Source of the DNA: Bacillota bacterium
GTDB lineage: Bacteria; Bacillota; Clostridia; Oscillospirales; Acutalibacteraceae
Length of the DNA: 64,000 bases
Reading direction: 5' to 3'
Assembly (NCBI GenBank): GCA_023458755.1
Contig: JAEWYE010000019.1
Span: forward strand, 160,097-224,096
Shown: in pieces, positions 44,775-53,645 of the stretch
Layout of the letters: each line of letters opens with the position of its first letter
Position numbering within the stretch: position 1 is the first letter of the stretch
Program-made: the position numbers and the translations under genes
Notes under the pieces: generated by a model
Told to the model about the DNA's origin: nothing
Seen by the model: only the letters and a program-made list of their open reading frames with translations
Database searches by the model: none

Positions 44775-45350
44775 ATGAGTAAAGAACTTACAAGAGACCA
44801 GGCATGGAAACTATTAACGCGGTACAATCAGGATGCGTTCCATTTAAAGCATGCGCGAATTGTAGAAGGCGTTATGCGGTACTTCGCCGATCAATTGGGC
44901 TACGGAGAAGAGCAGGAATTTTGGGGTATTGTCGGATTGCTGCACGATTTGGACTTTGAACAATACCCAGACTTGCACTGCATAAAGCAGCAGGAAATTA
45001 TGCGTGAAAACGGTATAGATGAAAGAATCATTCATGCAACCGCAAGCCATGGCTATGAATTAGCCGTGGATATTAAGCCGGAGCACACAATGGAAAAGGT
45101 GCTGTATGCGGTAGACGAGTTAACCGGCTTAATCGGAGCAGTGGCGCTGATGCGCCCGTCAAAAAGTGTATCGGATTTAGAACTGAAATCGGTAAAGAAA
45201 AAATACAAGAATGTAAACTTTGCAGCAGGGTGTTCCCGAGCCGTAATTGAGCGCGGAGCAGAAATGCTTGGTTGGGAATTGGATGAATTGATTCAGCAAA
45301 CGATTCTGGCAATGAGAAGCTGTGAAGCCGAAATAAACGCGCCGGAGTGA
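44775..45350 (+). CDS. HD-domain phosphohydrolase-like protein
   Basis: A 191-residue protein of the HDIG-related type. HLKHARIVEGVMRYFAD gives the first His, GLLHDLDFEQYPDLH the HD pair near 56, and ATASHGYE a later His, together a metal site. Such small HD proteins are common beside corrinoid and amino acid operons but their substrates are unknown. ATG 44775 has AAGGGGAA upstream; a longer open frame back to 44643 lacks a site. It is followed 21 bases later by the LysR gene. Confidence 0.85.
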   Translation: MSKELTRDQAWKLLTRYNQDAFHLKHARIVEGVMRYFADQLGYGEEQEFWGIVGLLHDLDFEQYPDLHCIKQQEIMRENGIDERIIHATASHGYELAVDIKPEHTMEKVLYAVDELTGLIGAVALMRPSKSVSDLELKSVKKKYKNVNFAAGCSRAVIERGAEMLGWELDELIQQTILAMRSCEAEINAPE

Positions 45351-45371
45351 TAAGAACAGGAGATTTACAAG

Positions 45372-46322
45372 ATGACTTTACAACAGCTGCGTTATATTAT
45401 TACAATATCTGAAGCAGGTTCATTAAACAAAGCCGCAGAACTCCTCTATGTGGCGCAGCCGTCGCTGACGAGTTCGATTCAAGAGCTTGAAAGGGAAATC
45501 GGTATCACTGTTTTTACCAGAAGCGGCAAAGGTGTTTCTCTTACCAATGACGGTGCAGAATTTTTGCTTTATGCACGGCAAATCTACGGTCAATATGAAT
45601 CACTTCTTGAAAAATACGGCAAGGCTGGAAATTTAAAAAAGAAGTTTGGTGTATCCACTCAGCATTATTCCTTTGCGGTCAAAGCATTCGTTGAGATGGT
45701 AAAAGCTTATGACACATCAAAATACGAGTTTGCTATCCGCGAGACGAAAACGAGGGACATTATTGACGATGTCAGTACGTTAAAAAGTGAAATTGGAATT
45801 TTATATCTTTATGATTTTAACAGGAAAGCTATTTCCAAGATGCTTGCCTGGAATAATCTTGAATTTCATAAATTGATTGACTGTAAGGCGTATGTTTATC
45901 TCTGGAAGGGGCATCCCCTGGCTAAAGAACAATCTATCCATTTTTCACAACTCGCGGATTATCCGTGCCTCTCCTTTGAGCAGGGAGATAACAGTTCTTT
46001 TTATTTTGCCGAAGAAATTCTCAGTACCAATGAATATCCGAGAACAATCAAAGCGTGTGACCGCGCAACTATGCTGAATCTGATGGTAGGACTTAACGGC
46101 TATACGCTGTGTTCCGGCATCATATGCGAAGAGTTGAACGGCACAGATTTTATCGCCGTGCCATTTGAGGCGGACGAACTCAACCCAAACAGCACAATGG
46201 AAATTGGTTATATTACAAAGAAAAACAGTATACTCAGTAAAATGGGTGCGCTTTATATCGAAGAAATTAAGTGCTATCTTGCGAAGTATACCAAAGGAGA
46301 AAATGCCAATCAGGATAACTGA
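45372..46322 (+). CDS. LysR-family transcriptional regulator
   Basis: A 316-residue LysR-type regulator. The winged helix-turn-helix (LQQLRYIITISEAGSLNKAAELLYVAQPSLTSSIQELEREIG) occupies residues 3-60 and an effector-binding periplasmic-type domain the rest. It lies between the divergent methyltransferase operon and the importer/oxidoreductase genes and is the best candidate regulator of both, with the palindrome at 44503 as a possible site. The end overlaps nothing; a terminator follows. Confidence 0.93.
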   Translation: MTLQQLRYIITISEAGSLNKAAELLYVAQPSLTSSIQELEREIGITVFTRSGKGVSLTNDGAEFLLYARQIYGQYESLLEKYGKAGNLKKKFGVSTQHYSFAVKAFVEMVKAYDTSKYEFAIRETKTRDIIDDVSTLKSEIGILYLYDFNRKAISKMLAWNNLEFHKLIDCKAYVYLWKGHPLAKEQSIHFSQLADYPCLSFEQGDNSSFYFAEEILSTNEYPRTIKACDRATMLNLMVGLNGYTLCSGIICEELNGTDFIAVPFEADELNPNSTMEIGYITKKNSILSKMGALYIEEIKCYLAKYTKGENANQDN

Positions 46323-46429
46323 AGATTTGATAGCGACTCCGGATGCAGCAACGTAAAACTTAAAATCAGTGAATGCTATAGGAAGAGTGTCTGTATTCTG
46401 ATTGGACATGTCACGAAAATCATATGATA

Positions 46430-46472
46430 AAAAAGCGGCGGGATTTTTGATGAAAATCCTGCTGCTTTTTTT
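46430..46472 (+). terminator. Terminator after the LysR gene
   Basis: AAAGCGGCGGGATTTT pairs with AAAATCCTGCTGCTTT, followed by TTTT. Confidence 0.85.
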
Positions 46473-46582
46473 GTCAATACTTTGGGCAATAGAAAAAATC
46501 TATTGCCTAGTATACCTATAGGATATTAGACATTCTCTCTCCCGAAAGATAATATAGTAACATAGTTTAAGGAGGAGATGAC

Positions 46583-46678
46583 ATGACAACACCTGCTTGG
46601 AAAACAAAAAAAGACGATAGGCTGCGGCTTATAAACTGTTGTATGAGGCGATGTTGCTTTTGCCCGGCACGAATGTGA
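46583..46678 (+). CDS. Small ORF with strong ribosome-binding site, possibly frameshifted
   Basis: In the 418-base gap between the LysR gene and the lipoprotein gene, AAGGAGGAG (46569-46577) precedes an ATG that opens 31 codons ending in a Cys-rich tail. The -1 frame directly after codon 12 (following a TAG) reads AAAYKLLYEAMLLLPGTNV on to a stop near 46716. This looks more protein-like than the zero-frame tail, so a single-base deletion may have broken a gene of about 44 codons. I do not recognise it. No SAM riboswitch or T box is visible in this gap. Confidence 0.4.
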   Translation: MTTPAWKTKKDDRLRLINCCMRRCCFCPARM

Positions 46679-46740
46679 CATCTGACTTATTTATTCTGAT
46701 TTTTAATTTTGATTAACTTATGAATGAAAGGATTTTTATC

Positions 46741-47583
46741 ATGATAAAAAAGATAATATCGGTAATTCTTGTTTTCGTGCTGGCGGTTGCCTTTACCGCT
46801 TGCTCGAATCAAAGCGAAACAAAAAAAGATAGTGCCAGCTCTACAGCTGCTACAAAACTGAAGATTGGCTTCTGCCCCGGACCGTACAGTGATATGTGGA
46901 AAACTGCAATTGCACCTCAGTTAGAAAAAAAAGGGTACACCTTTGAATATGTTGAGTTCAGCGATTATGTTCAGCCGAACAATTCTTTGGCAAACAAAGA
47001 AATCGACGTAAATCTGTTTCAGCATTCCACCTACTTAAAGAATTTTTCTACACAACATAATCTCAAGTTAAGTCTTGTGACCGAAGTTCCGACCGCGGGC
47101 ATGGGAATTTGGTCTGACAAAATAACGAGTCTTGATAAAATAACCTCCGGCGCTACTGTGACCGTACCGAATGATGAGACGAATCAAGCACGCGGACTGC
47201 GTGTTTTAGAAGCAGCGGGCCTGATTACATTTAAGAACGGCGTTGATAAATCCAAAGCAATTCCGAGTGATATTGATCAAAATCCGCATAATCTTAAAAT
47301 TGTGCCCACAGAGGCGGCGCAGCTCCCTCGCACACTGGATAGTGCCGATCTCGCAGTGATCAACGGAAACTTCGCAATCAGCGCGGGACTTGATTTTGCA
47401 AAGGCTCTGTACAAGGAGGTTTTGGCTGCGGGTTATGTAAATGTTATTGCTGTCAGGACAGAGGATCTTGATAAGCAATTTGCTAAGGATATTAAAGAAG
47501 CAGCCACAAATAGCACCTTCAAGTCAAAAATTGAAGATAAATCGGGCGTGTTCTATACATTCCAAAAGCCGACAGGCTGGTAA
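46741..47583 (+). CDS. MetQ/NlpA-type substrate-binding lipoprotein
   Basis: A 280-residue lipoprotein. A signal peptide ends in the lipobox FTAC near 20. The NlpA domain has LKIGFCPGPYSDMWKTAIAPQLEKKGYTFEYVEFSDYVQPN, then ANKEIDVNLFQHSTYLK and VPNDETNQARGLRVLEAAGLI. Most of the family bind methionine, some other amino acids or dipeptides. ATG 46741 has GAAAGG upstream. It is first in the import operon with MetN- and MetI-type genes, separated from them by a strong hairpin. Confidence 0.93.
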   Translation: MIKKIISVILVFVLAVAFTACSNQSETKKDSASSTAATKLKIGFCPGPYSDMWKTAIAPQLEKKGYTFEYVEFSDYVQPNNSLANKEIDVNLFQHSTYLKNFSTQHNLKLSLVTEVPTAGMGIWSDKITSLDKITSGATVTVPNDETNQARGLRVLEAAGLITFKNGVDKSKAIPSDIDQNPHNLKIVPTEAAQLPRTLDSADLAVINGNFAISAGLDFAKALYKEVLAAGYVNVIAVRTEDLDKQFAKDIKEAATNSTFKSKIEDKSGVFYTFQKPTGW

Positions 47584-47592
47584 TAAAGCAAT

Positions 47593-47650
47593 AGGACATT
47601 GCAGCAGAACAGCGGCATACGTTTCATTCTATGTTCTGTTGCAATGTCCT
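47593..47650 (+). other. 19-bp intercistronic stem-loop
   Basis: AGGACATTGCAGCAGAACA (47593-47611) pairs with TGTTCTGTTGCAATGTCCT (47632-47650) with one G-T pair. No T run follows. It lies between the binding-protein and ATPase genes and probably stabilises the upstream mRNA, so that the binding protein is made in excess, or allows partial termination. Confidence 0.75.
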
Positions 47651-47701
47651 TAAAGCATTGCCTGATAAAACAAAGTATTTTCTTATATTCAACCGATTGG
47701 A

Positions 47702-48727
47702 ATGAAAGTTATGATTCGATTTGAAAATGTGAGCGTGAGTTTTCCGCAAAAAAACGGGGAGCTGCATGCAGTCAACAATGTAAGCCTTGCTATAGGCAAA
47801 GGTCAGATTTTTGGTCTTGTGGGTGCAAGCGGAGCCGGTAAAAGCACGTTGCTTCGCACGGTGAACCTTCTAGAGCATCCTACCGAGGGGAAGGTATTTG
47901 TAAACGGTGAGTTGATAAACGGTCTTAAGGGAGAGGCACTGCGGAGACATCGCCGAAACATAGGAATTATTTTTCAGCATTTTAACCTTGCTGCTAACAA
48001 AACTGTTCGAAAAAACATTGAATTTCCCTTAAAGGCAGCCAATGTTCCGAAGACTCAGATTAGGCAGAGGGTCGATGAGCTTTTGAAACTGGTCGGTCTT
48101 TCCGACAAGAGCGAAGTATATCCTTCAAAACTCAGCGGCGGACAAAAGCAGCGAGTAGGCATTGCAAGAGCCCTTGCAAACGATGCAAGCATACTGCTGT
48201 GTGATGAGGCGACCAGTGCGCTTGATCCCGAAACGACTGTTTCAATATTAAAGCTGCTTGAGAACATAAACCAAAAATATGGTATCACGATTATTATAAT
48301 TACGCATGAAATCGATGTTGTGAAAGATATTTGCAATGAAGTAGCTGTGATGAACGAGGGCCGTGTTGTGGAACACGGAAAGGTGATTGATGTAATTTCC
48401 AATCCCAAAGACGATTTTACAAGAAAATTAATTGCGCATACACAAAATTTTGAACTTCCGTCTGCGATTGTTTCGCAGTTTGGCCACGAAAATATTGTAA
48501 AGATTACCTATTTGGGCGGAGAAGCAACGGAACCGATACTTTCAAACGCAATAAAAGCACATGACGTTGATATCAGTATCCTGCATGGCAAAATTGATTA
48601 CATTGATCATACGCCGGTTGGCACGCTGATTGTCAGTGTTAGGGGCAAAGAGCAGGGCGTGAAAGACGCAGTGGAATACATCAAAAGCAAGACACTGAGA
48701 GTGGAGGTAGCTACAAATGAATTTTAA
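47702..48727 (+). CDS. MetN-type ABC importer ATPase
   Basis: A 341-residue ATPase. Walker A is GASGAGKST near 42, the Q loop is in IIFQHF, the signature is LSGGQKQR near 142, Walker B is LLCDEATSALDP near 163, and the switch His is in IITHE. The C-terminal NIL domain (about 260-341, VKITYLGGEATEPILSNAI) senses methionine in MetN proteins and causes trans-inhibition, which supports a methionine-type importer. The start could be ATG 47702 or ATG 47711; neither has an ideal site. Confidence 0.94.
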   Translation: MKVMIRFENVSVSFPQKNGELHAVNNVSLAIGKGQIFGLVGASGAGKSTLLRTVNLLEHPTEGKVFVNGELINGLKGEALRRHRRNIGIIFQHFNLAANKTVRKNIEFPLKAANVPKTQIRQRVDELLKLVGLSDKSEVYPSKLSGGQKQRVGIARALANDASILLCDEATSALDPETTVSILKLLENINQKYGITIIIITHEIDVVKDICNEVAVMNEGRVVEHGKVIDVISNPKDDFTRKLIAHTQNFELPSAIVSQFGHENIVKITYLGGEATEPILSNAIKAHDVDISILHGKIDYIDHTPVGTLIVSVRGKEQGVKDAVEYIKSKTLRVEVATNEF

Positions 48728-49376
48728 TCTTCAGGAGGCATTGTTTAAAGCACTGCAAGAAACGCTGTATATGGTTTCCTACTCTCTCCTTTTATCTATA
48801 CTGGTCGGTGGACTAATCGGGCTGCTTTTATATATAACCACGAGCACGCTTTTTTTTAAAAACGTAATAGTGAATCAAATTTTTGGGGTTGTAGTCAATA
48901 TTCTGCGGTCTATCCCATTTATTATTCTGCTGGTTTTGCTCCTTCCCATAACGAAAGTTATTGTAGGAACGACCATCGGTCCCCAAGCGGTTGTGGTTCC
49001 TTTAACCGTGACAGCGATTGCCTTTTATGCCCGGCTTGCCCAAGCGGCTTTTGCAGAAGTAGACAATGGGGTACTGGAAGCCGCCAGCGCCTGCGGAGCA
49101 CATCCGCTGAAAATTATTTTGGGTATTTTGCTTCCTGAAGCCCGCGTAGGACTTATCAACGGTATTACGGTAACGACCATATCTCTTATTGGATATTCCA
49201 CTATGGCGGGGATAGTCGGCGGCGGCGGAATCGGAGATCTGGCTGTTCGGTATGGCTACCAGCGGTATGAAACGGAGGTTATGTTTATTTGCGTAATTGT
49301 ATTGGTTGTAATTGTGCAGTTCATCCAGTTAGTCGGAGATTATGCTGCGAAGAAATCAAACAGAAGACAGGGATGA
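48717..49376 (+). CDS. MetI-type ABC importer permease
   Basis: A 219-residue permease with five membrane segments and the ATPase-coupling EAA loop (LEAASACGAHPLKIILGILLPEARVGLINGIT). SIPFIILLVLLLPITKVIVGTTIG and YSTMAGIVGGGGIGDLAVRYGYQRYET are typical of MetI. It overlaps the ATPase gene by 11 bases and is followed 34 bases later by the oxidoreductase gamma gene, which suggests import and catabolism are one unit. Confidence 0.94.
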   Translation: MNFNLQEALFKALQETLYMVSYSLLLSILVGGLIGLLLYITTSTLFFKNVIVNQIFGVVVNILRSIPFIILLVLLLPITKVIVGTTIGPQAVVVPLTVTAIAFYARLAQAAFAEVDNGVLEAASACGAHPLKIILGILLPEARVGLINGITVTTISLIGYSTMAGIVGGGGIGDLAVRYGYQRYETEVMFICVIVLVVIVQFIQLVGDYAAKKSNRRQG

Positions 49377-49410
49377 CAACCCAACCGGATATCGAGAAGG
49401 AGGTTTTTGG

Positions 49411-49944
49411 ATGACAGTAATTCGATGGTATGGAAGAGGCGGACAGGGCGCATTCACGGCAGCGAGACTGCTTGGTGCCGCGTATTCTCTGCACAGCAAC
49501 AAATATGCTCTTGCTTTCCCTTCTTTTGGGCCGGAAAGACGAGGTGCACCGGTTCACGCTTTCACAAAGCTGGACAATAAGCCTATCTTAAACAGGAGCG
49601 AACCCGAAAAAGCGGACTATTGTATATTCCTAGACGATACGCTTTTTACTGAATCTGACTTTTCAGAACTGAAACCAAATGGCAGCATCCTGCTGAACAC
49701 AAAGCACAGCTTTAGCGATTCTCGCATTCTTACAATTGACGGAGATACTCTGGCGACCGAAATTTTAAAGATGCCGATTACGAATACCATCATGCTGGGC
49801 GCTTTTTCAGCGGTGTTTGACGGGATTGAATTGAATGAGATTGAGGAGGCCGTCCGTCTACATATGCCTCCAAAGCTGCATGCAAGTAACATTGCAGCAA
49901 TCACACAGGCTGCGGCAGGAGTAAAGAGGGGGGCAGCGAGATGA
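49411..49944 (+). CDS. 2-oxoacid:ferredoxin oxidoreductase, gamma subunit
   Basis: A 177-residue catalytic-domain gamma subunit with the motif RWYGRGGQGAFTAARLLG at the start and FGPERRGAPVHAFTKL. NTIMLGAFSA follows near 130. In four-subunit pyruvate, 2-oxoisovalerate and related oxidoreductases this subunit contacts CoA and thiamine diphosphate regions of the complex. ATG 49411 has GAAGGAGG eight bases upstream. It overlaps the delta gene by four bases. Confidence 0.93.
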   Translation: MTVIRWYGRGGQGAFTAARLLGAAYSLHSNKYALAFPSFGPERRGAPVHAFTKLDNKPILNRSEPEKADYCIFLDDTLFTESDFSELKPNGSILLNTKHSFSDSRILTIDGDTLATEILKMPITNTIMLGAFSAVFDGIELNEIEEAVRLHMPPKLHASNIAAITQAAAGVKRGAAR

Positions 49945-50231
49945 AACCATTCCTAAGAGAAAAATATCCGAAAAGTCTTGACGAAATCCCAAATACAACT
50001 GCTTTTGAAGCCGGATATCTTGTGACAAAGAATGCCGGCTGGCGAAACGTCCGTCCGGTTATCGAGATTGAAAAATGCACAGGGTGCCTGCAGTGCTATT
50101 TGTATTGTCCGGACGGTGTGATTTGCAGAGAAGGCAAAAAAGTAGGCATTGATTATGATTTTTGCAAAGGTTGCGGAATTTGCAGAAAAATCTGTAAATC
50201 TGGAGCAATTAGAATGGAGGCGGAAAAGTAA
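49941..50231 (+). CDS. 2-oxoacid:ferredoxin oxidoreductase, delta (ferredoxin) subunit
   Basis: A 96-residue subunit with two 4Fe-4S motifs, CTGCLQCYLYCPDG near 47-60 and CKGCGICRKICKSG near 76-89. It passes electrons from the thiamine centre to external ferredoxin. It overlaps both neighbours, by four bases at its start and one at its end. Confidence 0.95.
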   Translation: MKPFLREKYPKSLDEIPNTTAFEAGYLVTKNAGWRNVRPVIEIEKCTGCLQCYLYCPDGVICREGKKVGIDYDFCKGCGICRKICKSGAIRMEAEK

Positions 50232-51397
50232 TGTCAAAGCACTTTTTATCGGGAAACGAAGCCTTTGCTTACGGTGTCCGTCTTGCGCGCCCACAGGTCA
50301 TTTCAGCTTATCCGATTACTCCGCAGACGATCGTGGTAGAAAAGCTGTCCGAAATGGTTGAAGACAGAAGCCTAGAAGCAGAGTTTATTCATGTGGAATC
50401 CGAACATTCAGCACTGTCGTGCGCAATAGGAGCATCTGCGGTAGGTGCCCGTGCTTTTACTGCAACATCCTCTCAGGGACTGTTATATATGGCGGAATGT
50501 CTGCCGTATGCCGCAGGGGGACGATTCCCTATCGTAATGATGAATGCCAACCGTTCCACCGCATTGCCATGGAATATTTACGGGGATCAACGCGACTCTT
50601 TATCGCAGCTTGACTGCGGCTGGATACAGGCTTATGCGGAAAATGCACAGGAAAGCTTTGACCTTGCCTTGATGAGCTTTTTTATCGCGGAGCATAAGGA
50701 TGTTTCTACGCCTTACATGGCCAATCTTGACGGGTTTGTTTTAACACATACCTACGAAACGGTAGATGTGCCCGAACAGACACAGGCAGATTTATTTCTG
50801 CCGCCTTATCAAACCGAAAACAAACTGGATTTCGATCACCCACGTAACCTTGCTTTTTCAGCTGGCCCGGATCACAGCACAGCTTTTAAATATAAAGAAC
50901 ATATCGGTCTTTTAAATGCAAAAGAGGTTATTGCCCAGGCTGAACAACGATTTGCTGAGATTTTTGGAAGACGCTATACAGGTCTAATTGAAAGTTATCG
51001 TACCGAAGATGCCGAATATATCATAATTACGCTCGGAAGCATCGCGGGACTGATTAAAGATACCGTCGACAAGCTGCGTGATGACGGCGAGAAAGTCGGA
51101 TTGCTGCGAATACGCTACATGCGCCCGTTTCCGAATGCGGAAATCTGTGAAGCGGTAAAAAATGCTCGGTCACTTGCGGTGCTGGAAAAGGATATTTCGT
51201 TCGGCAACGAAGGTACGGTCTATACAAATGTCAATTCCGCTCTGCATAAAGCCGGATTATCGGTGCCGTCCTCCAATTATATTGGCGGTCTTGGCGGCAA
51301 AAACATAGCAGAAGAAGATATTCGAAAAATATTCAGTGATTTGAAAAAGGAAACACCGGTTATTGAGTTTTTGGGAATAGGAGGGGAACAAGAATGA
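50231..51397 (+). CDS. 2-oxoacid:ferredoxin oxidoreductase, alpha subunit
   Basis: A 388-residue alpha subunit. The pyrimidine-binding domain has LSGNEAFAYGVRLARPQVISAYPITPQT, EHSALSCAIGASAVGARAFTATSSQGL and a central NRSTALPWNIYGDQRD; a transketolase C-terminal-like domain (YIIITLGSIAGLIKDTVDKL) follows. It is closest in feel to pyruvate or branched-chain/aromatic 2-oxoacid enzymes; substrate cannot be fixed from sequence alone. Confidence 0.94.
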   Translation: MSKHFLSGNEAFAYGVRLARPQVISAYPITPQTIVVEKLSEMVEDRSLEAEFIHVESEHSALSCAIGASAVGARAFTATSSQGLLYMAECLPYAAGGRFPIVMMNANRSTALPWNIYGDQRDSLSQLDCGWIQAYAENAQESFDLALMSFFIAEHKDVSTPYMANLDGFVLTHTYETVDVPEQTQADLFLPPYQTENKLDFDHPRNLAFSAGPDHSTAFKYKEHIGLLNAKEVIAQAEQRFAEIFGRRYTGLIESYRTEDAEYIIITLGSIAGLIKDTVDKLRDDGEKVGLLRIRYMRPFPNAEICEAVKNARSLAVLEKDISFGNEGTVYTNVNSALHKAGLSVPSSNYIGGLGGKNIAEEDIRKIFSDLKKETPVIEFLGIGGEQE

Positions 51398-52308
51398 GCC
51401 TAAATGCCAAAACGCTTGATCAAGATGAATATTTTTATGGACATAAAGCATGTGCCGGATGCGGCGGAAGTCTGGCGGTAAGAATTGCATTGAAAGTGCT
51501 GGGTGAGCGTTCTGTTGCCGTTCTTCCGGCCGGCTGCATGTCAGCGGTGGGCTTTAATTTTCCGCAGCTCTGCTTTGGCAACAACGCAATTATTTCTACT
51601 TTTGCCGGAACAGCCTCCATGCTGACAGGCATTGAAGCCGGACTCCGTGCCCAGGGAATCAAAGATTTTCATGCAGTAGGGTTTGCCGGTGACGGAGGTA
51701 CTGCTGATATCGGCATTCAGGCGCTCTCAGGTGCCATTGACCGAAATGATGACATTTTGTATATTTGCTACGATAACGAGGCCTATATGAATACCGGAAT
51801 ACAGAAAAGTTCCCTGACACCGTTTGGAGCAAAAACCACCACAACCCCAGCTGGCAAGAACATTCACGGGAACCTTCGTCCCAAAAAAAATATGTTCGAG
51901 ATAGTCGCTGCTCATGGAATCACATATGCCGCTACTGCCAGTGTTGGATATCTGAACGATTTCATCCGAAAGGTTGAAAAAGCATCGAAAATACACGGTA
52001 CCAAGTATATTCATGTGATAGCGCCTTGCCCTACCGGTTGGGGTATTGCAACCGATGAAACGATTGAATCTGCCAAAGAGATTGTCGACTGCGGGCTTTG
52101 GTATCTTGCGGAATATGAAGATGGGGAATTTATCCTGAATTTCGCTCCGAAGGATTTCTCTGAGACCAAGAACTATCTTAAAAAGCAGAGTAGGTTTAAA
52201 CATTTAACCGAAGATGACATGCAGATCATTCAGGATTCGCGCGATGCGAAATGGAATTTTATCCGTAAAACATATAAATCTAATTTTGGAGGAAATAATC
52301 ATGAGTGA
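51394..52308 (+). CDS. 2-oxoacid:ferredoxin oxidoreductase, beta subunit (thiamine diphosphate)
   Basis: A 304-residue beta subunit. KACAGCGGSLAVRIALKVLG carries cluster-ligand cysteines, and the thiamine diphosphate motif is GFAGDGGTADIGIQALSGAIDRNDDILYICYDNEAYMNTG near 90-128. It completes a gamma-delta-alpha-beta complex that decarboxylates a 2-oxoacid to acyl-CoA and reduces ferredoxin. The end overlaps the ligase gene by eight bases. Confidence 0.95.
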   Translation: MSLNAKTLDQDEYFYGHKACAGCGGSLAVRIALKVLGERSVAVLPAGCMSAVGFNFPQLCFGNNAIISTFAGTASMLTGIEAGLRAQGIKDFHAVGFAGDGGTADIGIQALSGAIDRNDDILYICYDNEAYMNTGIQKSSLTPFGAKTTTTPAGKNIHGNLRPKKNMFEIVAAHGITYAATASVGYLNDFIRKVEKASKIHGTKYIHVIAPCPTGWGIATDETIESAKEIVDCGLWYLAEYEDGEFILNFAPKDFSETKNYLKKQSRFKHLTEDDMQIIQDSRDAKWNFIRKTYKSNFGGNNHE

Positions 52309-53632
52309 AAGAAAATATTGGAATGAAGAACTTGAAACTATGCCAAGGGAAGAGCTTGAGAAGCATCAGCTCGAAGATTTGAAGGAGATTGTAAAGTTTG
52401 CATATGACAATGCGCCTTATTATAAACGTTCTTTTGATGCGGCGGGTGTGAAGCCGGAAGATATAAAAAATCTTTCGGATATTCAGAAGTTTCCGTTCAT
52501 TAATAAAAAGACGCAGCGTGATACTCAGGGGGTGGGGTCCTTTTTAGGAGAGCTTTGTGCAGTACCCGAAGAGGATGTTATCTTTATTTCAACTTCGTCA
52601 GGTTCTACAGGTGTGCCAACCATGAGTCCTTTTACAAAAAAGGATTTTGAAGAGTTTCAGGATACTGAAAGCCGTTGGTTTTGGCAGGTTGGAATGAGGC
52701 CGAAGGATCGTTACGTCCACGCGTTAAACTTTTCCTTATATGTGGGTGGTCCTGATGTCATTGGTGCGCAAAATCTCGGTGCGTTGTGCATCTGGGGCGG
52801 TACACTTCCAAGTGAGCGGCTGCTGTTCGTGCTGAAAACCTATCAGCCGACTGTCATCTGGACCAGCCCGTCTTACGCATGGCAATTGGGAGAAAAGGCT
52901 CTCAAGAGCGGAATTGATCCCAAAAAGGATCTCTCTATCAAAAAAATCATTGTTGCCGGAGAACTTGGCGGCTCCATTGATGCAACCAGAAAGGCCATTG
53001 AAGATTTGTGGGGCGCTGAGGTCTATGATTTTTACGGACTTTCAGACATATTCGGTGCGTGTGCAGCAATGTGCGAGGCAAAAGACGGCTTACATATTGC
53101 CGAAAATCATATTCTGGTTGAAACAATTGATATTCATACCGGTGAAATATTGAAGCCCGGCGAAGTAGGGGAGCTTGTTTTCACAACCCTGCGCAAGCAC
53201 GCAAGGCCGCTTGTTCGATTCCGTACCGGAGATATCGGACGGATCGATTACACCCCTTGCTCATGCGGACGTACACATGGCAGAATTCATATTAACGGAA
53301 GAAAAGATGACATGTTTATTGTTTCTGCGGTTAATGTATTTCCAAGTGATATTGAAGCAGTTATCCGTGAGATAAAAGGAATAACCGGGGAATATCTTAT
53401 CCGCATATTTGAAAAGGACTTTACGAATAAATATTCCGTAGAAATTGAAAAGAATGCGGATAATACTGCGCCTGACGAAGAAGTTGCAGCAAAAGTATCG
53501 GAAGCATTGAAAGCGAGAATTGGTGTAAAACCCTACAGCGTCGAGGTGCATCCGGATGGCGGGCTGAATACACGCTCCGAGCATAAGTCAAAACGGATTA
53601 TTGATGAACGTAATCAAAATTATACTATTTGA
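52301..53632 (+). CDS. Phenylacetate-CoA ligase family protein (PaaK type)
   Basis: A 443-residue adenylate-forming enzyme of the PaaK branch. It begins YWNEELETMPREELEKHQLEDLKEIVKFAYDNAPYYK. The P-loop-like STSSGSTGVPT lies near 96, DFYGLSDIFG near 243 and VRFRTGDIGRIDYTPCSCGRTHGRI near 305. PaaK proteins activate phenylacetate and similar aryl acids, but in fermenters they may run toward acid plus ATP. Co-location with a 2-oxoacid oxidoreductase and aminotransferase suggests acyl-CoA made by the oxidoreductase is its partner. GGAGGA supports ATG 52301. Confidence 0.93.
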   Translation: MSERKYWNEELETMPREELEKHQLEDLKEIVKFAYDNAPYYKRSFDAAGVKPEDIKNLSDIQKFPFINKKTQRDTQGVGSFLGELCAVPEEDVIFISTSSGSTGVPTMSPFTKKDFEEFQDTESRWFWQVGMRPKDRYVHALNFSLYVGGPDVIGAQNLGALCIWGGTLPSERLLFVLKTYQPTVIWTSPSYAWQLGEKALKSGIDPKKDLSIKKIIVAGELGGSIDATRKAIEDLWGAEVYDFYGLSDIFGACAAMCEAKDGLHIAENHILVETIDIHTGEILKPGEVGELVFTTLRKHARPLVRFRTGDIGRIDYTPCSCGRTHGRIHINGRKDDMFIVSAVNVFPSDIEAVIREIKGITGEYLIRIFEKDFTNKYSVEIEKNADNTAPDEEVAAKVSEALKARIGVKPYSVEVHPDGGLNTRSEHKSKRIIDERNQNYTI

Positions 53633-53645
53633 TGGGGGTACTTAA

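Noticed and set aside
46330..46740. A SAM riboswitch or T box upstream of the MetQ-like gene
   Set aside because: The region was scanned for the conserved motifs because methionine importers often have them. None is present; only a LysR terminator and a short ORF are visible.
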